DNA of 64,000 nt from Dermabacter vaginalis (GTDB lineage Bacteria > Actinomycetota > Actinomycetes > Actinomycetales > Dermabacteraceae): the NCBI RefSeq assembly GCF_001678905.1, contig NZ_CP012117.1:2108001-2172000 (forward strand), read 5' to 3'. Below the pieces are notes generated by a model. It worked only from the letters and a program-made list of their open reading frames with translations, had not been told where the DNA came from and made no database searches. This document shows, piece by piece, positions 42,191-53,697 of this stretch. The first letter of the stretch is position 1. Each line of letters opens with the position of its first letter. A program made the position numbers and the translations under genes.

Positions 42191-44305
42191 ATGTATCCCC
42201 TCTCCTCTCTTACCGGCCGACGCATCTCGGCTGCCCTTCTCGCCGCCGGCGTCACCTTCACCCCGCTCGCCGTGCAGGCTTCCCCCTCCGATCCAACCGA
42301 CGAACCGACCCTCTCGACGACCGAGGCCCCCTCAGAACCGGCCCCCTCTGAAACCCCTGTTGAGGAAACCCCGGCCGCTCAAACTCCCGGCACGGAGGCT
42401 CCCAGCGAAAACAACACCGACGCGCCGCTCGAGGCCCCTACGTCCACGGACGAAACCCCGGCCCCTGCGCCTCGCGAATCGGCACCCGCCCCACGCGACT
42501 CCACAACCACCTCCGTGGAGGAATCCACCACCGATGCGCCCGCAGAGAAGCCCGCGTCGAGCATCCGAACCTTCAGCGCGACCCCCGAAAGCACGCCACG
42601 CTTCGCCATCGTCGGCGCGATGCGCGGCTACTGGGACGAGGCCGGTGGCGCGGATTCTTGGATTGGTAACCCCACGTCCAACGAGCAAAAACTCAACGGC
42701 GGTGGCTACGTCCAGCACTTCGAGAATGCCGACCTCTACTGGTCCCCGGGCAACGGTGGAGCACACGCCGTCAACCGCGGTGGAGGTTTCGAAACGTTCT
42801 GGAAGCGCAGCGGTCATACGCGCGGATGGCTGGGGTACCCCTCGACCGATGAGATTCGAGTGCCCGGCGGCGTTACGCAAAAATTCACGGGCGGAACCCT
42901 GTACTTCGACTTTGCCACGAAGAATGTGTGGGTCACCAAGGGCGGCATCGGTGACCACTACGAGTCACTGGGTGGGGCGCGCAGCTGGCTCGGCCTGCCC
43001 ACGGGGAACGAAACCAAGACTCGAGGCGGCTATTATCAGCGCTTCCAAAACGGACACGTGTACTACTCGGGGCGCCCAGGTGCGCATGCCATTTCCCACA
43101 AGGGTGCAATTTTCGGCATCTGGGGTCGCAACGGTTACGAACGCGGCGAACTTGGCTTCCCCACGTCCGAAGAGTACTCGGTACGCGGCGGCCGAGCGCA
43201 AAACTTCCAAAACGGCACGATCTATTGGAATTCGCGCAACGGCATCACCGAGGTCACCAAGCATGCCATCCACGCGAACTACGTAAAACTGGGTGGGCCG
43301 AAGAGCGCCTTTGGGCTGCCTCGCACCGGTGAAATCACCCTCAACAATGGAGTGGTGATCCAGTACTTCGAGAACGGGCAGATGTACTGGCATCCGCGCA
43401 CGGGCGCCTACGGCGTCCATTCGGGCATGCTCAACCAGTACGCCAAGCGCGGCTTTGAGCGGGGCTTCCTCGGCCTTCCCACCTCGAACGAGTACACCTA
43501 CAAGGGGCAGTTCCGCCAAAACTTCGAGAACGGAGTTCTGTACTGGACGCGTTCGAATGGCACAGGGGTCGTGGGCTGGGAGCCCGCGAATCCCTACTAC
43601 TTCGGCCCCACGAATAATCCCACGACCTCTCGCGGCGGGCACAACCTCACCAAGGGCTGGAACGGCGTTCGCGTAGCCGCTGTCCAAAAACGCCTCGGGA
43701 TCTACTCAAATGGCCACAGTGCAACGATGAACGCGAAAACGATCGGAGCCGTCAAGTCTTGGCAGCGCAAGCGAGGTCTGCCCGTCACCGGTGTCGTGGA
43801 TAAGCGCACGTGGGATTCGCTAGGCACTGGCGTGAGCTGGTACGCGGATGGCTTCACAGTGAAACCCAAGGTAGGCATCACTGCAAGCCGTCAAGAGCGC
43901 ATCGACACCATGGTGAATTTTGCGCGTTCGCAGGTAGGCTCGCCCTACACTTGGGGCGGTGCCGGCGGCTACACACTAGGCTACGACTGCTCAGGCATCG
44001 CTATCCAGGCAATGAATGCCGCCGGTCTCGAGACGGGGGTAACGCCCGAACAACATGCCGGTGCAAACTGGCTCTCAACGCACTACTTCTACAACTCCAA
44101 GAAGTTCCGCAAGGTGCCAATCTCGCAGATTCAGCGCGGCGACTGGATCTTCTACCGAGACTCCGGCGGCACCATCCGTCACATGACGATGTATCTGGGC
44201 AATGGTCAGATGCTGCATTCCTGGGGTCCTGGCGTTCACATTCGCTCGTACACCCGGAACCTTCCCGGTCGCAAGGCTGACCCGTACGTTCTGAGGCCCT
44301 TCTAG
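42191..44305 (+). CDS. Secreted LGFP-repeat NlpC/P60 cell-wall hydrolase
   Basis: The 704-residue exported protein starts with a signal peptide (about 1-30), followed by a Thr/Pro/Glu-rich linker (about 31-135) that probably spans the wall. Six LGFP-type units (about 145-455) have cores WIGNPTSNE, WLGYPSTDE, WLGLPTGNE, ELGFPTSEE, AFGLPRTGE and FLGLPTSNE. A PG_binding_1 domain follows at about 475-550, and the NlpC/P60 domain at about 565-704 with nucleophile Cys600 in YDCSG and the His in IRHMTMYLG. LGFP units are thought to attach proteins to the envelope of actinobacteria. GAGG precedes the ATG. The stop overlaps the start of the next gene. Confidence 0.92.
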   Translation: MYPLSSLTGRRISAALLAAGVTFTPLAVQASPSDPTDEPTLSTTEAPSEPAPSETPVEETPAAQTPGTEAPSENNTDAPLEAPTSTDETPAPAPRESAPAPRDSTTTSVEESTTDAPAEKPASSIRTFSATPESTPRFAIVGAMRGYWDEAGGADSWIGNPTSNEQKLNGGGYVQHFENADLYWSPGNGGAHAVNRGGGFETFWKRSGHTRGWLGYPSTDEIRVPGGVTQKFTGGTLYFDFATKNVWVTKGGIGDHYESLGGARSWLGLPTGNETKTRGGYYQRFQNGHVYYSGRPGAHAISHKGAIFGIWGRNGYERGELGFPTSEEYSVRGGRAQNFQNGTIYWNSRNGITEVTKHAIHANYVKLGGPKSAFGLPRTGEITLNNGVVIQYFENGQMYWHPRTGAYGVHSGMLNQYAKRGFERGFLGLPTSNEYTYKGQFRQNFENGVLYWTRSNGTGVVGWEPANPYYFGPTNNPTTSRGGHNLTKGWNGVRVAAVQKRLGIYSNGHSATMNAKTIGAVKSWQRKRGLPVTGVVDKRTWDSLGTGVSWYADGFTVKPKVGITASRQERIDTMVNFARSQVGSPYTWGGAGGYTLGYDCSGIAIQAMNAAGLETGVTPEQHAGANWLSTHYFYNSKKFRKVPISQIQRGDWIFYRDSGGTIRHMTMYLGNGQMLHSWGPGVHIRSYTRNLPGRKADPYVLRPF

Positions 44306-44925
44306 TGCAACAGGTGACTCGCCGGGTCGTGTGCGCAACGGCCGCCCTGCTCGTAAGCGCTTGCGCAGCGTGCTCGGGCGGCTCCGCACCCGAACCGGGT
44401 TCGCGTTCCGAAAGCGCCACGGCAACACAAAGCGCTACGACTATCCCCGAAGAGGGGCGCGTGAGCGAATCCGAAGCGTCGCCAGGGGACGGATACGTGC
44501 CCTCAAAAGCTGACCCAGACGGAAAGTTTGACGAGTCACTCTTCACGCCCGAGGCCGCGAGCCTGCCCGGCTCTCGCACACAGGACACCCCTGAAATGTG
44601 GGAAACCTACGCGACAGCCGGTGCGCACATGTATGAGGAGGACTCCACCGGGCGCGGCACCTTCCCCGAAGGTGTTCTCGACATGGAAAAGGACCCGGCA
44701 GGTGACGGCTCGGCGTACATGAAAGCGTTCGGTGAGGTGATCTCCGACGTCGAGACGAGTGCTGATCGAGCGGCTGCAAGCCCAAATGACCCTGAGGCGA
44801 CGATCGTAAACCGCTATGAGCAGTCAGTGTTGATCCGCATCCTCAAAGACGATGCCGGTGCGAGCTACGTCGTGGCTCAGAGCACCGACACACAGCACGT
44901 CATCACCTACGCCGCCAAGATCTAG
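44305..44925 (+). CDS. Putative lipoprotein
   Basis: The 206-residue protein has a lipoprotein signal: basic start, AALLVSACAACS, with VSAC as a lipobox and a second Cys three residues later. The mature part starts with a Ser/Thr/Glu-rich linker. Its C-terminal domain (about 90-206) has no motif that I know. GTG 44305 shares a base with the stop of the LGFP hydrolase, so the two are coupled. The lipoprotein could help position or regulate the hydrolase, which is inference. Confidence 0.75.
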   Translation: MQQVTRRVVCATAALLVSACAACSGGSAPEPGSRSESATATQSATTIPEEGRVSESEASPGDGYVPSKADPDGKFDESLFTPEAASLPGSRTQDTPEMWETYATAGAHMYEEDSTGRGTFPEGVLDMEKDPAGDGSAYMKAFGEVISDVETSADRAAASPNDPEATIVNRYEQSVLIRILKDDAGASYVVAQSTDTQHVITYAAKI

Positions 44926-44934
44926 CGCTACCTG

Positions 44935-47318
<2,384 letters not shown>

Positions 47319-47369
47319 TCACTTCGTGTCGTTACTCCACAATAGTGACCTAGTGAACAGCATCGTTGT

Positions 47370-48245
47370 TCAGGATTGCGCTCGCGCCGCCCGAACGAGG
47401 GTGTCGTTGAGAGCGGGCCACACGTCGGCATGCTCCTCACTAAACGGCTTCGACGACAAAAATGCTGCGCTGAGCCCACCCGGAACCGCCTCCGGGTCAA
47501 CCCAGAGAAACGACCCCGACTGGCCGAAGTGCCCAAACGTGCGCTCCGAGTTAAGGGCGCCCGTCCAATGCGGGTTTTTCTTCCCCTTGATCTCCACACC
47601 CAGACCCCAGTCATTCGGGCTTTGGCGGCCGTAACCGGGAAGAACACCGGAAAGATCCGGGAAATGAGGGCGGTGCGCGGATTCAGCAAGCTCCGACGAT
47701 ATGAGCGTGGGGCTCATTAACTCACGACCAAGCACAAGAAGATCCTCGATGCTTGCGCGGTAGTCTTTGGCTGGCGAGCCGGCCACCTCGACGCTCTCCA
47801 TCCCCAGCGGCTCCGTCACGCTCTCGCACACCCACCGCTCAAAGTCCGTGCCGACCGCGCGCGCAACAACGCGCCCGAGTTGCTCAATACCCGCATTCGT
47901 GTACATGCGGCGCTTTCCGGGCGCGGCAAGAAACTCCCCGCCCTCGAACGCATAACCGGCGGCGTGGGCAAGCAAGTGTTCGACCGTGCAGCCCTGTGGA
48001 GTCTCGTCACCCGCAGCATCGTCGAGGGCAAGAGCTCCGCGATCGATCGCGACGAGCGCGGCGTATGTCGCGATCAGCTTCGAGACGCTCGCGAGCGGGA
48101 ACACTCGGTCAAGGTCCCCGTACGCGGTGATTAAGCGACCGTCGGAACTGATGAGGCCAACGGCCGAATCAAAGCTCAAGGGCGAGAGGAGCGACTCAAG
48201 AGACTCCGGATCAACGTGGGCGGGATTCGCGTGCACATCACTCAT
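47370..48245 (-). CDS. Serine hydrolase of the class C beta-lactamase/DD-peptidase family
   Basis: The 291-residue protein has the SxxK motif ASVSKLIA, the YxN motif MYTNAG and, as third element, GHFGQSGSF. I see no signal peptide, so it may be cytoplasmic and an esterase or amidase rather than a wall enzyme. The chosen ATG at 48245 has GGAGG eight bases ahead. It precedes sqdB by 63 bases on the same strand and could be the operon's first gene. An inverted repeat overlaps its stop codon. Confidence 0.85.
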   Translation of the reverse strand: MSDVHANPAHVDPESLESLLSPLSFDSAVGLISSDGRLITAYGDLDRVFPLASVSKLIATYAALVAIDRGALALDDAAGDETPQGCTVEHLLAHAAGYAFEGGEFLAAPGKRRMYTNAGIEQLGRVVARAVGTDFERWVCESVTEPLGMESVEVAGSPAKDYRASIEDLLVLGRELMSPTLISSELAESAHRPHFPDLSGVLPGYGRQSPNDWGLGVEIKGKKNPHWTGALNSERTFGHFGQSGSFLWVDPEAVPGGLSAAFLSSKPFSEEHADVWPALNDTLVRAARAQS

Positions 48246-48343
48246 GCACCAATCCTCCACCACATCCTTACATCTGAACGAATCGTGCATGCGGCGCACG
48301 CGATAGACTCGCGGCGTACGACGTTTACCCAAGGAGACCCACG

Positions 48344-49042
48344 TTGAGTTTTCTCGACCGAATCGAGCGCAGCCTCGACCGCGGAGTGTCGAACGTGTTC
48401 TCGCGCGGCGGCAGCATTAAGCCGCTTGACCTCGCCCAGGGGCTCAAGCGCGAATGCGACGACCAGATCCAGGTCCTCGATCGCGCCCGCACGCTCGCAC
48501 CCAACACGTACTCCGTGTACCTCAACTCCGTGGACTACGAACGCTTCGCCTCGTGGGAAGACACCCTCGTGGAAGAGCTGCAGCGAATCCTCGTGGACCA
48601 CGCCGATCAGCAAAAGTACCTGTTCGTGGGCAATGTGACGGTCGCCCTCAAGCGCGATGACGAGGTCAAGGCCGGCCGGTTCGAAACGGAATCGAGCACC
48701 GAACGCTCCTCGCTCGCACCCGCCACGACCGGCGGCGAAAACTTCCAGCCGATCCTTGAGATCGACGGCCAGCAGTACCTGCTCACGGGACGCGTGACCG
48801 TGATTGGCCGCGGGGGCGATAGCGACATCATTCTCGACGACACGGGCGTGAGCCGCCACCACCTCGAATTGCGCGTGGATGGCACCGCTATGACCGCGAC
48901 TGACCTCGGCTCGACGAACGGCACGTTCGTTAACGGCGAGCGCATCACGACCCCTACCGGTCTGCCCGATGGCGCCACGATCCGCATCGGTCGCACTCGC
49001 CTCACCGTCATTCTGCCCTCGGGCGCTCCCTCCGAGTGGTGA
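48344..49042 (+). CDS. fhaA: FHA-domain protein FhaA (DUF3662-FHA)
   Basis: The 232-residue protein has an N-terminal DUF3662 domain (about 1-115: SFLDRIERSLDRGVSNVFSR, KPLDLAQGLKREC) and a C-terminal FHA domain (about 140-230: GRVTVIGRGGDSDI, SRHHLEL, DLGSTNGTFVNG). FhaA-type proteins bind phosphothreonine on PknB partners and MviN in mycobacteria and help control peptidoglycan synthesis. Translation starts at TTG 48344, seven bases after AAGGAG. It opens the kinase/division operon. Confidence 0.95.
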   Translation: MSFLDRIERSLDRGVSNVFSRGGSIKPLDLAQGLKRECDDQIQVLDRARTLAPNTYSVYLNSVDYERFASWEDTLVEELQRILVDHADQQKYLFVGNVTVALKRDDEVKAGRFETESSTERSSLAPATTGGENFQPILEIDGQQYLLTGRVTVIGRGGDSDIILDDTGVSRHHLELRVDGTAMTATDLGSTNGTFVNGERITTPTGLPDGATIRIGRTRLTVILPSGAPSEW

Positions 49043-49049
49043 GGTCTGC

Positions 49050-49562
49050 GTGAGCGAGCTAACCCTCATCGTTCTGCGCTTCGGCTTCGTCGTCGCGCTG
49101 TGGCTCTTCGTCATCGTTGCGCTCATCGTGATGCGCAACGACCTCTTCGGAACCACGGTCATTACGCGCGGCGGGAGCGGCCGAAAGGCAGGGGCTGAGC
49201 GGCGCACCGTAAGCGACCCTTCTGCGCTCCATCAAGGGCAGAAAACCACCGACCCGAATGCCGTGCAAACCCAGCTTGTTGTGACCGCCGGTCCGCTTCG
49301 CGGCACCACCATTCGCCTCGCAGCCTCGCCGATCCTTATTGGCAGGGCCCCCGAATGCACACTCGTGCTCTCAGATGAGTACGCTTCCAACCGTCACGCA
49401 CGGGTATTCCCGCACGACGGCGAATGGTATGTCGAGGACCTGGGCTCCACTAACGGCACGACGCTCGCCGGCAAGCCGCTCGAAGGCTCCGCGCCCTTCA
49501 AACCGGGCGCCGCCATCACGATCGGCAACACCCAAATTGAATTGAGGCGAGGCCCCCGATGA
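49050..49562 (+). CDS. fhaB: FHA-domain protein FhaB/FipA
   Basis: The 170-residue protein has an N-terminal hydrophobic helix (LTLIVLRFGFVVALWLFVIVALIVM), a linker, and a C-terminal FHA domain with LIGRAPECTLVL, SNRHARV and DLGSTNGT. In mycobacteria this protein links FtsZ and FtsQ under PknA control. GTG 49050 follows GAGG. The stop overlaps the phosphatase start by four bases. Confidence 0.95.
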   Translation: MSELTLIVLRFGFVVALWLFVIVALIVMRNDLFGTTVITRGGSGRKAGAERRTVSDPSALHQGQKTTDPNAVQTQLVVTAGPLRGTTIRLAASPILIGRAPECTLVLSDEYASNRHARVFPHDGEWYVEDLGSTNGTTLAGKPLEGSAPFKPGAAITIGNTQIELRRGPR

Positions 49563-50845
49563 CCATCGCGTTGCGCTACGCCGCGAAAACAGACGTCGGG
49601 CTCGTACGCTCGAACAACCAAGACTCCGGTTACGCCGGCTCGCACCTCCTCGTCGTCGCCGACGGCATGGGTGGCCACGCCGGCGGTGATGTCGCAAGTT
49701 CCGTTGCGGTGGGGACACTCGCCGAACTCGAAACCGACGCTCCCGGAACCGACATCGTCGCCGCTCTTGAAGGCGCGGTTCTCGATGCCAACGACGCGAT
49801 CCTGAGGCGCGCACGCGAAGAACCACAGCTCGCGGGGCTCGGCACGACCGTCACCGCGCTCCTTCGCGCGGGCAATAAGTTCGCGCTCGTCCATATCGGT
49901 GACTCACGCGCCTACCTCGTACGCAATGGCCAGTGCACGCAGGTCACAAAGGATCACACGTTCGTGCAGCGTCTCATCGACGAGGGCCGCCTTACGCCCG
50001 AAGAAGCCGAACGCCACCCGCAGCGCTCCATGATCATGCGCGTTCTCGGCGACGTTGACGCCGATCCAGAACTCGACCTGAGCCTCAAGCCCGCCGTCCC
50101 GGGTGACCGCTGGATGCTGTGCTCCGATGGCCTTTCGGGCCTCGTATCTTTCGAGACGATCAGCGACGTCCTCGCCACGGTCGAGGACCCCGAGGAATGC
50201 GCCGAGCACCTCGTCGAACTCGCCCTCAAGGCCGGCGGCCCAGACAACATCACGTGCGTCATCGCGGATGTCATCGATCTTGACACTCTCCGCAAGGGCG
50301 ATCCAGGCCCCTCGAGCGGGAGCGTCGTGGTTGGCGCCGCCGCACGCGACCGTCACCGCCCCACCGCTGCAACGGGCCCCGCGGCGCGCGCCGCGGCCCT
50401 CACCCGCGAAGAAGCACCCTACGAAGACGAAGACTACGAAGAGGAACCTCCCCGGCGCTCCACGTGGCCCGTGATTGCCCTCTTCGCCCTCATCGGTGCG
50501 CTTCTCGTGGGCGGAGGGTGGTTCGCTTACGACTGGACGCAGGACCAGTATTACGTGGGCAGCAACGGCGAAAACGTCGTGGTCTACAAAGGCATCGCCC
50601 AGGACCTCGGCCCGCTCTCCCTCTCCCACGAAGAGCAAGTCACCGACGTTGCCCTGAACGATTTGCAGCCCGTGACACAAACCCAGGTCACGAACACCAT
50701 CAGCGCGAAGAACCGCGAGGATGCCGACCGCATCGTTGCACAGCTCGCAGCCGAAGAGAGCCTCTCGAAGGACACCTCCACGGACGCGAGCGATCAGGGC
50801 GGCGCGAGCGACTCGAGCGGTACCCCCTCGGACGGTGGGCGATAG
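49559..50845 (+). CDS. pstP: PP2C-type Ser/Thr phosphatase PstP
   Basis: The 428-residue membrane phosphatase reverses PknA/PknB phosphorylation. The PP2C domain (about 1-240) holds the metal-binding ADGMGGHAGGDVAS, HIGDSRAYL, CSDGLSG and GGPDNITCV. A Glu/Asp-rich linker, one transmembrane helix (IALFALIGALLVGGGWFAY) and an extracytoplasmic tail of about 110 residues ending Ser/Asp/Gly-rich follow. ATG overlaps fhaB by four bases. TAG and the next GTG share a base. Confidence 0.95.
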   Translation: MTIALRYAAKTDVGLVRSNNQDSGYAGSHLLVVADGMGGHAGGDVASSVAVGTLAELETDAPGTDIVAALEGAVLDANDAILRRAREEPQLAGLGTTVTALLRAGNKFALVHIGDSRAYLVRNGQCTQVTKDHTFVQRLIDEGRLTPEEAERHPQRSMIMRVLGDVDADPELDLSLKPAVPGDRWMLCSDGLSGLVSFETISDVLATVEDPEECAEHLVELALKAGGPDNITCVIADVIDLDTLRKGDPGPSSGSVVVGAAARDRHRPTAATGPAARAAALTREEAPYEDEDYEEEPPRRSTWPVIALFALIGALLVGGGWFAYDWTQDQYYVGSNGENVVVYKGIAQDLGPLSLSHEEQVTDVALNDLQPVTQTQVTNTISAKNREDADRIVAQLAAEESLSKDTSTDASDQGGASDSSGTPSDGGR

Positions 50846-52254
50846 TGGCAACGGTGATCAGCTACCAGGCACGGACAAGGCGCATTTTGCACCTTGTTCT
50901 GCTCGTTGCCGCTTTTGCGATCGGTCTCGGCGCTAATGTCCTCGTGGATCTCGGTCGCAACGACCAAATCTCCTCCTTGACCTGGTGGCAGATCGGTGCT
51001 CTCGGCGTCGCAGCGTTGCTCACGTACATCGTCGCGTCGCTGCGGATCTCCTATGCCGACCCGCTGCTCTTGCCGATCGCTTTCCTCGTGAACCTCGTGG
51101 GTCTCGCCACCATCAAGAGCGTTGACCTCGTCTACGCCAAATACACGTCGTGGGGGCACGGTTTCGCCTCACGCCAAATCATGTGGACCGTACTCGGCCT
51201 CGCCTGCGTGATCGGTGTCCTGGTGCTCATGAGGGATCACCGCCAGCTACGTCGCTACACCTGGATCACGGGAGCCGTCGGACTCCTCTTCCTGCTCCTC
51301 CCACTCGCACCCGGCATCGGTGCCGCGAACTACGGGGCGCGCATTTGGATCCGTATCGCGGGCTACTCGTTCCAGCCCGCCGAGGTCGCGAAGATCCTCT
51401 TTGCCATGTTCTTCGCGGGCTTCCTCGTGTCAAGGCGCGATACCCTCGCTCTTGCGGGCCCGCGCATCCTTGGCATCACGCTCCCCCGCTGGTCCGATCT
51501 CGGTCCGCTTCTTTTCGCGTGGGCAGGCGCGACCGCCGTGCTCGTTTTCCAAAACGACCTTGGCACCTCGCTTCTGTTCTTCGGCCTGTTCGTCGTGATG
51601 CTTTACACGGCCACGGATCGCCTCAGCTGGTTCATCATCGGCGCGCTCATGTTTGCCCCTCCCGGGATCTACTACGTGCTCAAGCTCGGACACGTACAGC
51701 GGCGCTTCGAGTGTTGGCTCGACCCCATGAGCCGCGAGAACTTCAGTAACTGCGGGCAAATCAACAACGGCATCTTCGGCATCGCGAACGGTGGAATCTT
51801 CGGCACGGGGTTCGGTGAAGGCCGCCAAGACACGGTCCCCTTCGCGCAGTCCGACTTCATTTTCGCCTCGGTCGCGGAAGAGATTGGCCTCGTGGGCGTG
51901 TTCGCGCTCCTCGCGCTCTACGCGCTTTTCGTGCAGCGCGGACTCCGCTCGGCGGTGGGGATTTCCGACGGTTACGGGAAGCTCATCGCGGCCGGGCTCT
52001 CTTTCACACTGGGCCTTCAAGTATTCATCGTCGTGGGAGGCGTGACGCGAGTGATCCCTCTGACGGGTCTCACGCTGCCGTTTATGGCGGCGGGCGGCTC
52101 GAGCCTCGTGGCGAACTGGATCATCGTGGGGCTGCTCATGAAGCTCAGCGACGCGGCTCGACGGCCCGCTGCCCGCAGCCTCGGCGAAACTGAAAAAACG
52201 ATCGCGGTCGAGCAGCACTCACGGCGCACCATGGACGCGGAGGTGACCGCATGA
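50845..52254 (+). CDS. rodA: SEDS peptidoglycan glycosyltransferase RodA/FtsW
   Basis: The 469-residue polytopic protein (about 10-12 helices) polymerises lipid II into glycan strands together with the next gene's transpeptidase. SEDS motifs seen are FQPAEVAKILFAMFFAGFL, FQNDLGTSLLFFGLF with the catalytic-type Asp, and SDFIFASVAEEIGLVG with the conserved Glu. The C-terminus shows VIPLTGLTLPFMAAGGSS. Translation starts at GTG 50845. The overlap with pbpA is four bases. Confidence 0.95.
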   Translation: MATVISYQARTRRILHLVLLVAAFAIGLGANVLVDLGRNDQISSLTWWQIGALGVAALLTYIVASLRISYADPLLLPIAFLVNLVGLATIKSVDLVYAKYTSWGHGFASRQIMWTVLGLACVIGVLVLMRDHRQLRRYTWITGAVGLLFLLLPLAPGIGAANYGARIWIRIAGYSFQPAEVAKILFAMFFAGFLVSRRDTLALAGPRILGITLPRWSDLGPLLFAWAGATAVLVFQNDLGTSLLFFGLFVVMLYTATDRLSWFIIGALMFAPPGIYYVLKLGHVQRRFECWLDPMSRENFSNCGQINNGIFGIANGGIFGTGFGEGRQDTVPFAQSDFIFASVAEEIGLVGVFALLALYALFVQRGLRSAVGISDGYGKLIAAGLSFTLGLQVFIVVGGVTRVIPLTGLTLPFMAAGGSSLVANWIIVGLLMKLSDAARRPAARSLGETEKTIAVEQHSRRTMDAEVTA

Positions 52255-53696
52255 ACAAGCCGCTTCGCCACGTTTCACTCGTGCTCGCCGTGCTCCTGCT
52301 CTTCCTCTTCGGCTCCACCACGTACTTCCAGGTCATCAAAGCGGAAGAGCTCAACTCCAATGGCCGCAACGCCCGCACGATTTACAACGAGTTTGGCCGC
52401 CCACGCGGGCCAATCGTCGTGGACGGCGTGGCAGTCGCCTCAAGTACGAAGGTCAACAACCGCTACGGCCTCAAGCGCGAATACGCTCGTGGCCCCCTGT
52501 ACGCACCCGTCACCGGCTACAACAGCGTCGTGTACGGGTTCGGCGGCATGGAAAAGGCCGCAAACGAAGAGCTTTCGGGCAAGGCTGATTCACTCTTCTA
52601 CGACCGGCTTATGACCGTGCTTTCGGGTCACGACCCTCAAGGCGCGCAGGTCGAACTCACGATTAATGCGAAGGCGCAAGAGGCCGCCTACGAAGCCCTC
52701 GGCAATCGCCGGGGAGCGGCCGTGGCGATCGACCCCACCACGGGCGCAGTGCTCGCGATGGTCTCAACCCCGAGCTACGACCCGAATGCCCTTGCCTCGC
52801 ACAACTCAAAAGACGTGCAAAAAGCATGGAAGCAGCTCAACGACGACCCGAATAAGCCCATGCACAACCGTGCAATCGCGGGGAATCTGTACCCGCCGGG
52901 CTCAACGTTTAAGCTCCTCGTGGCCGCAACTGCGCTCGATTCCGGCGGCTACACTCCCGAATCGGAGATCCCCGGCCCCGGAAGCTATCAGCTGCCGAAC
53001 TCGTCAGTCTCCCTGGCGAACCACCCGAGGGGCGACACCTCCCCATGCGGCCCGAATGATGTGTCGAGCTTGCAATCGGCTCTCGAGCAAAGCTGCAACA
53101 CCTCATTCGCGATGCTCGGCGTGCAGCTTGGCGAAGACTCTCTGAAGAAGAAGGCCGCCGAGTATGGCTTCGGCGAGAAAATGGAGATTCCCCTCGCCGT
53201 CACGCCCTCCTCGATCGCCTCCGACATGGACGACGCGCAGCTCGCCATGAGCTCCATCGGCCAGTACGAAGACAAGGTGACCCCGCTCCAGATGGCGATG
53301 ATGGCCGGGTCTTTCGCCCACGACGGGATCGTCATGGAGCCCCAGCTCATCAAGTCGGTGCGCACGGGTGACCTCAAGGAAATCACGACGCTCACCCCGC
53401 ACAAGAAGAGCCAGCCGCTCTCCGCCGCAAATGCCGCGCAGATGCGGCAAATGATGGAAGCCACCGTCACCGACGGTACCGCCAAGCGAGCGCAGATCGA
53501 CGGTGCCGACGTGGGCGGAAAAACGGGAACGGCGCAGTGGGCGAAAGGGAAAAAGCCCCACTCGTGGTTCGTTGGCTACGCAATCAAAGGCGACAAGAAG
53601 GTCGCGGTGGCCGTTGTCGTCGAAGAAGGCGGCTATGGAAGCGCCGTCGCAACCCCCATCGCGCGGGACCTCATGAAGGCAGTGATCGAGGAATAG
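52251..53696 (+). CDS. pbpA: Class B penicillin-binding protein PbpA
   Basis: The 481-residue transpeptidase has one N-terminal anchor (about 6-26), a short non-catalytic domain with FGRPRGPIVVDG, and the catalytic domain (about 140-481). The three active-site motifs are YPPGSTFK (SxxK), SCN and GGKTGTAQ. It crosslinks the strands made by RodA. It lacks PASTA domains, as usual for PbpA next to PknA/PknB. Confidence 0.95.
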   Translation: MNKPLRHVSLVLAVLLLFLFGSTTYFQVIKAEELNSNGRNARTIYNEFGRPRGPIVVDGVAVASSTKVNNRYGLKREYARGPLYAPVTGYNSVVYGFGGMEKAANEELSGKADSLFYDRLMTVLSGHDPQGAQVELTINAKAQEAAYEALGNRRGAAVAIDPTTGAVLAMVSTPSYDPNALASHNSKDVQKAWKQLNDDPNKPMHNRAIAGNLYPPGSTFKLLVAATALDSGGYTPESEIPGPGSYQLPNSSVSLANHPRGDTSPCGPNDVSSLQSALEQSCNTSFAMLGVQLGEDSLKKKAAEYGFGEKMEIPLAVTPSSIASDMDDAQLAMSSIGQYEDKVTPLQMAMMAGSFAHDGIVMEPQLIKSVRTGDLKEITTLTPHKKSQPLSAANAAQMRQMMEATVTDGTAKRAQIDGADVGGKTGTAQWAKGKKPHSWFVGYAIKGDKKVAVAVVVEEGGYGSAVATPIARDLMKAVIEE

Positions 53697-53697
53697 C

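Noticed and set aside
42177-43286. Pro/Arg-rich plus-strand frame overlapping the LGFP hydrolase
   Set aside because: It is in another frame of a gene with clear signal peptide, LGFP and NlpC/P60 domains, and its composition is a frame-shift artefact.
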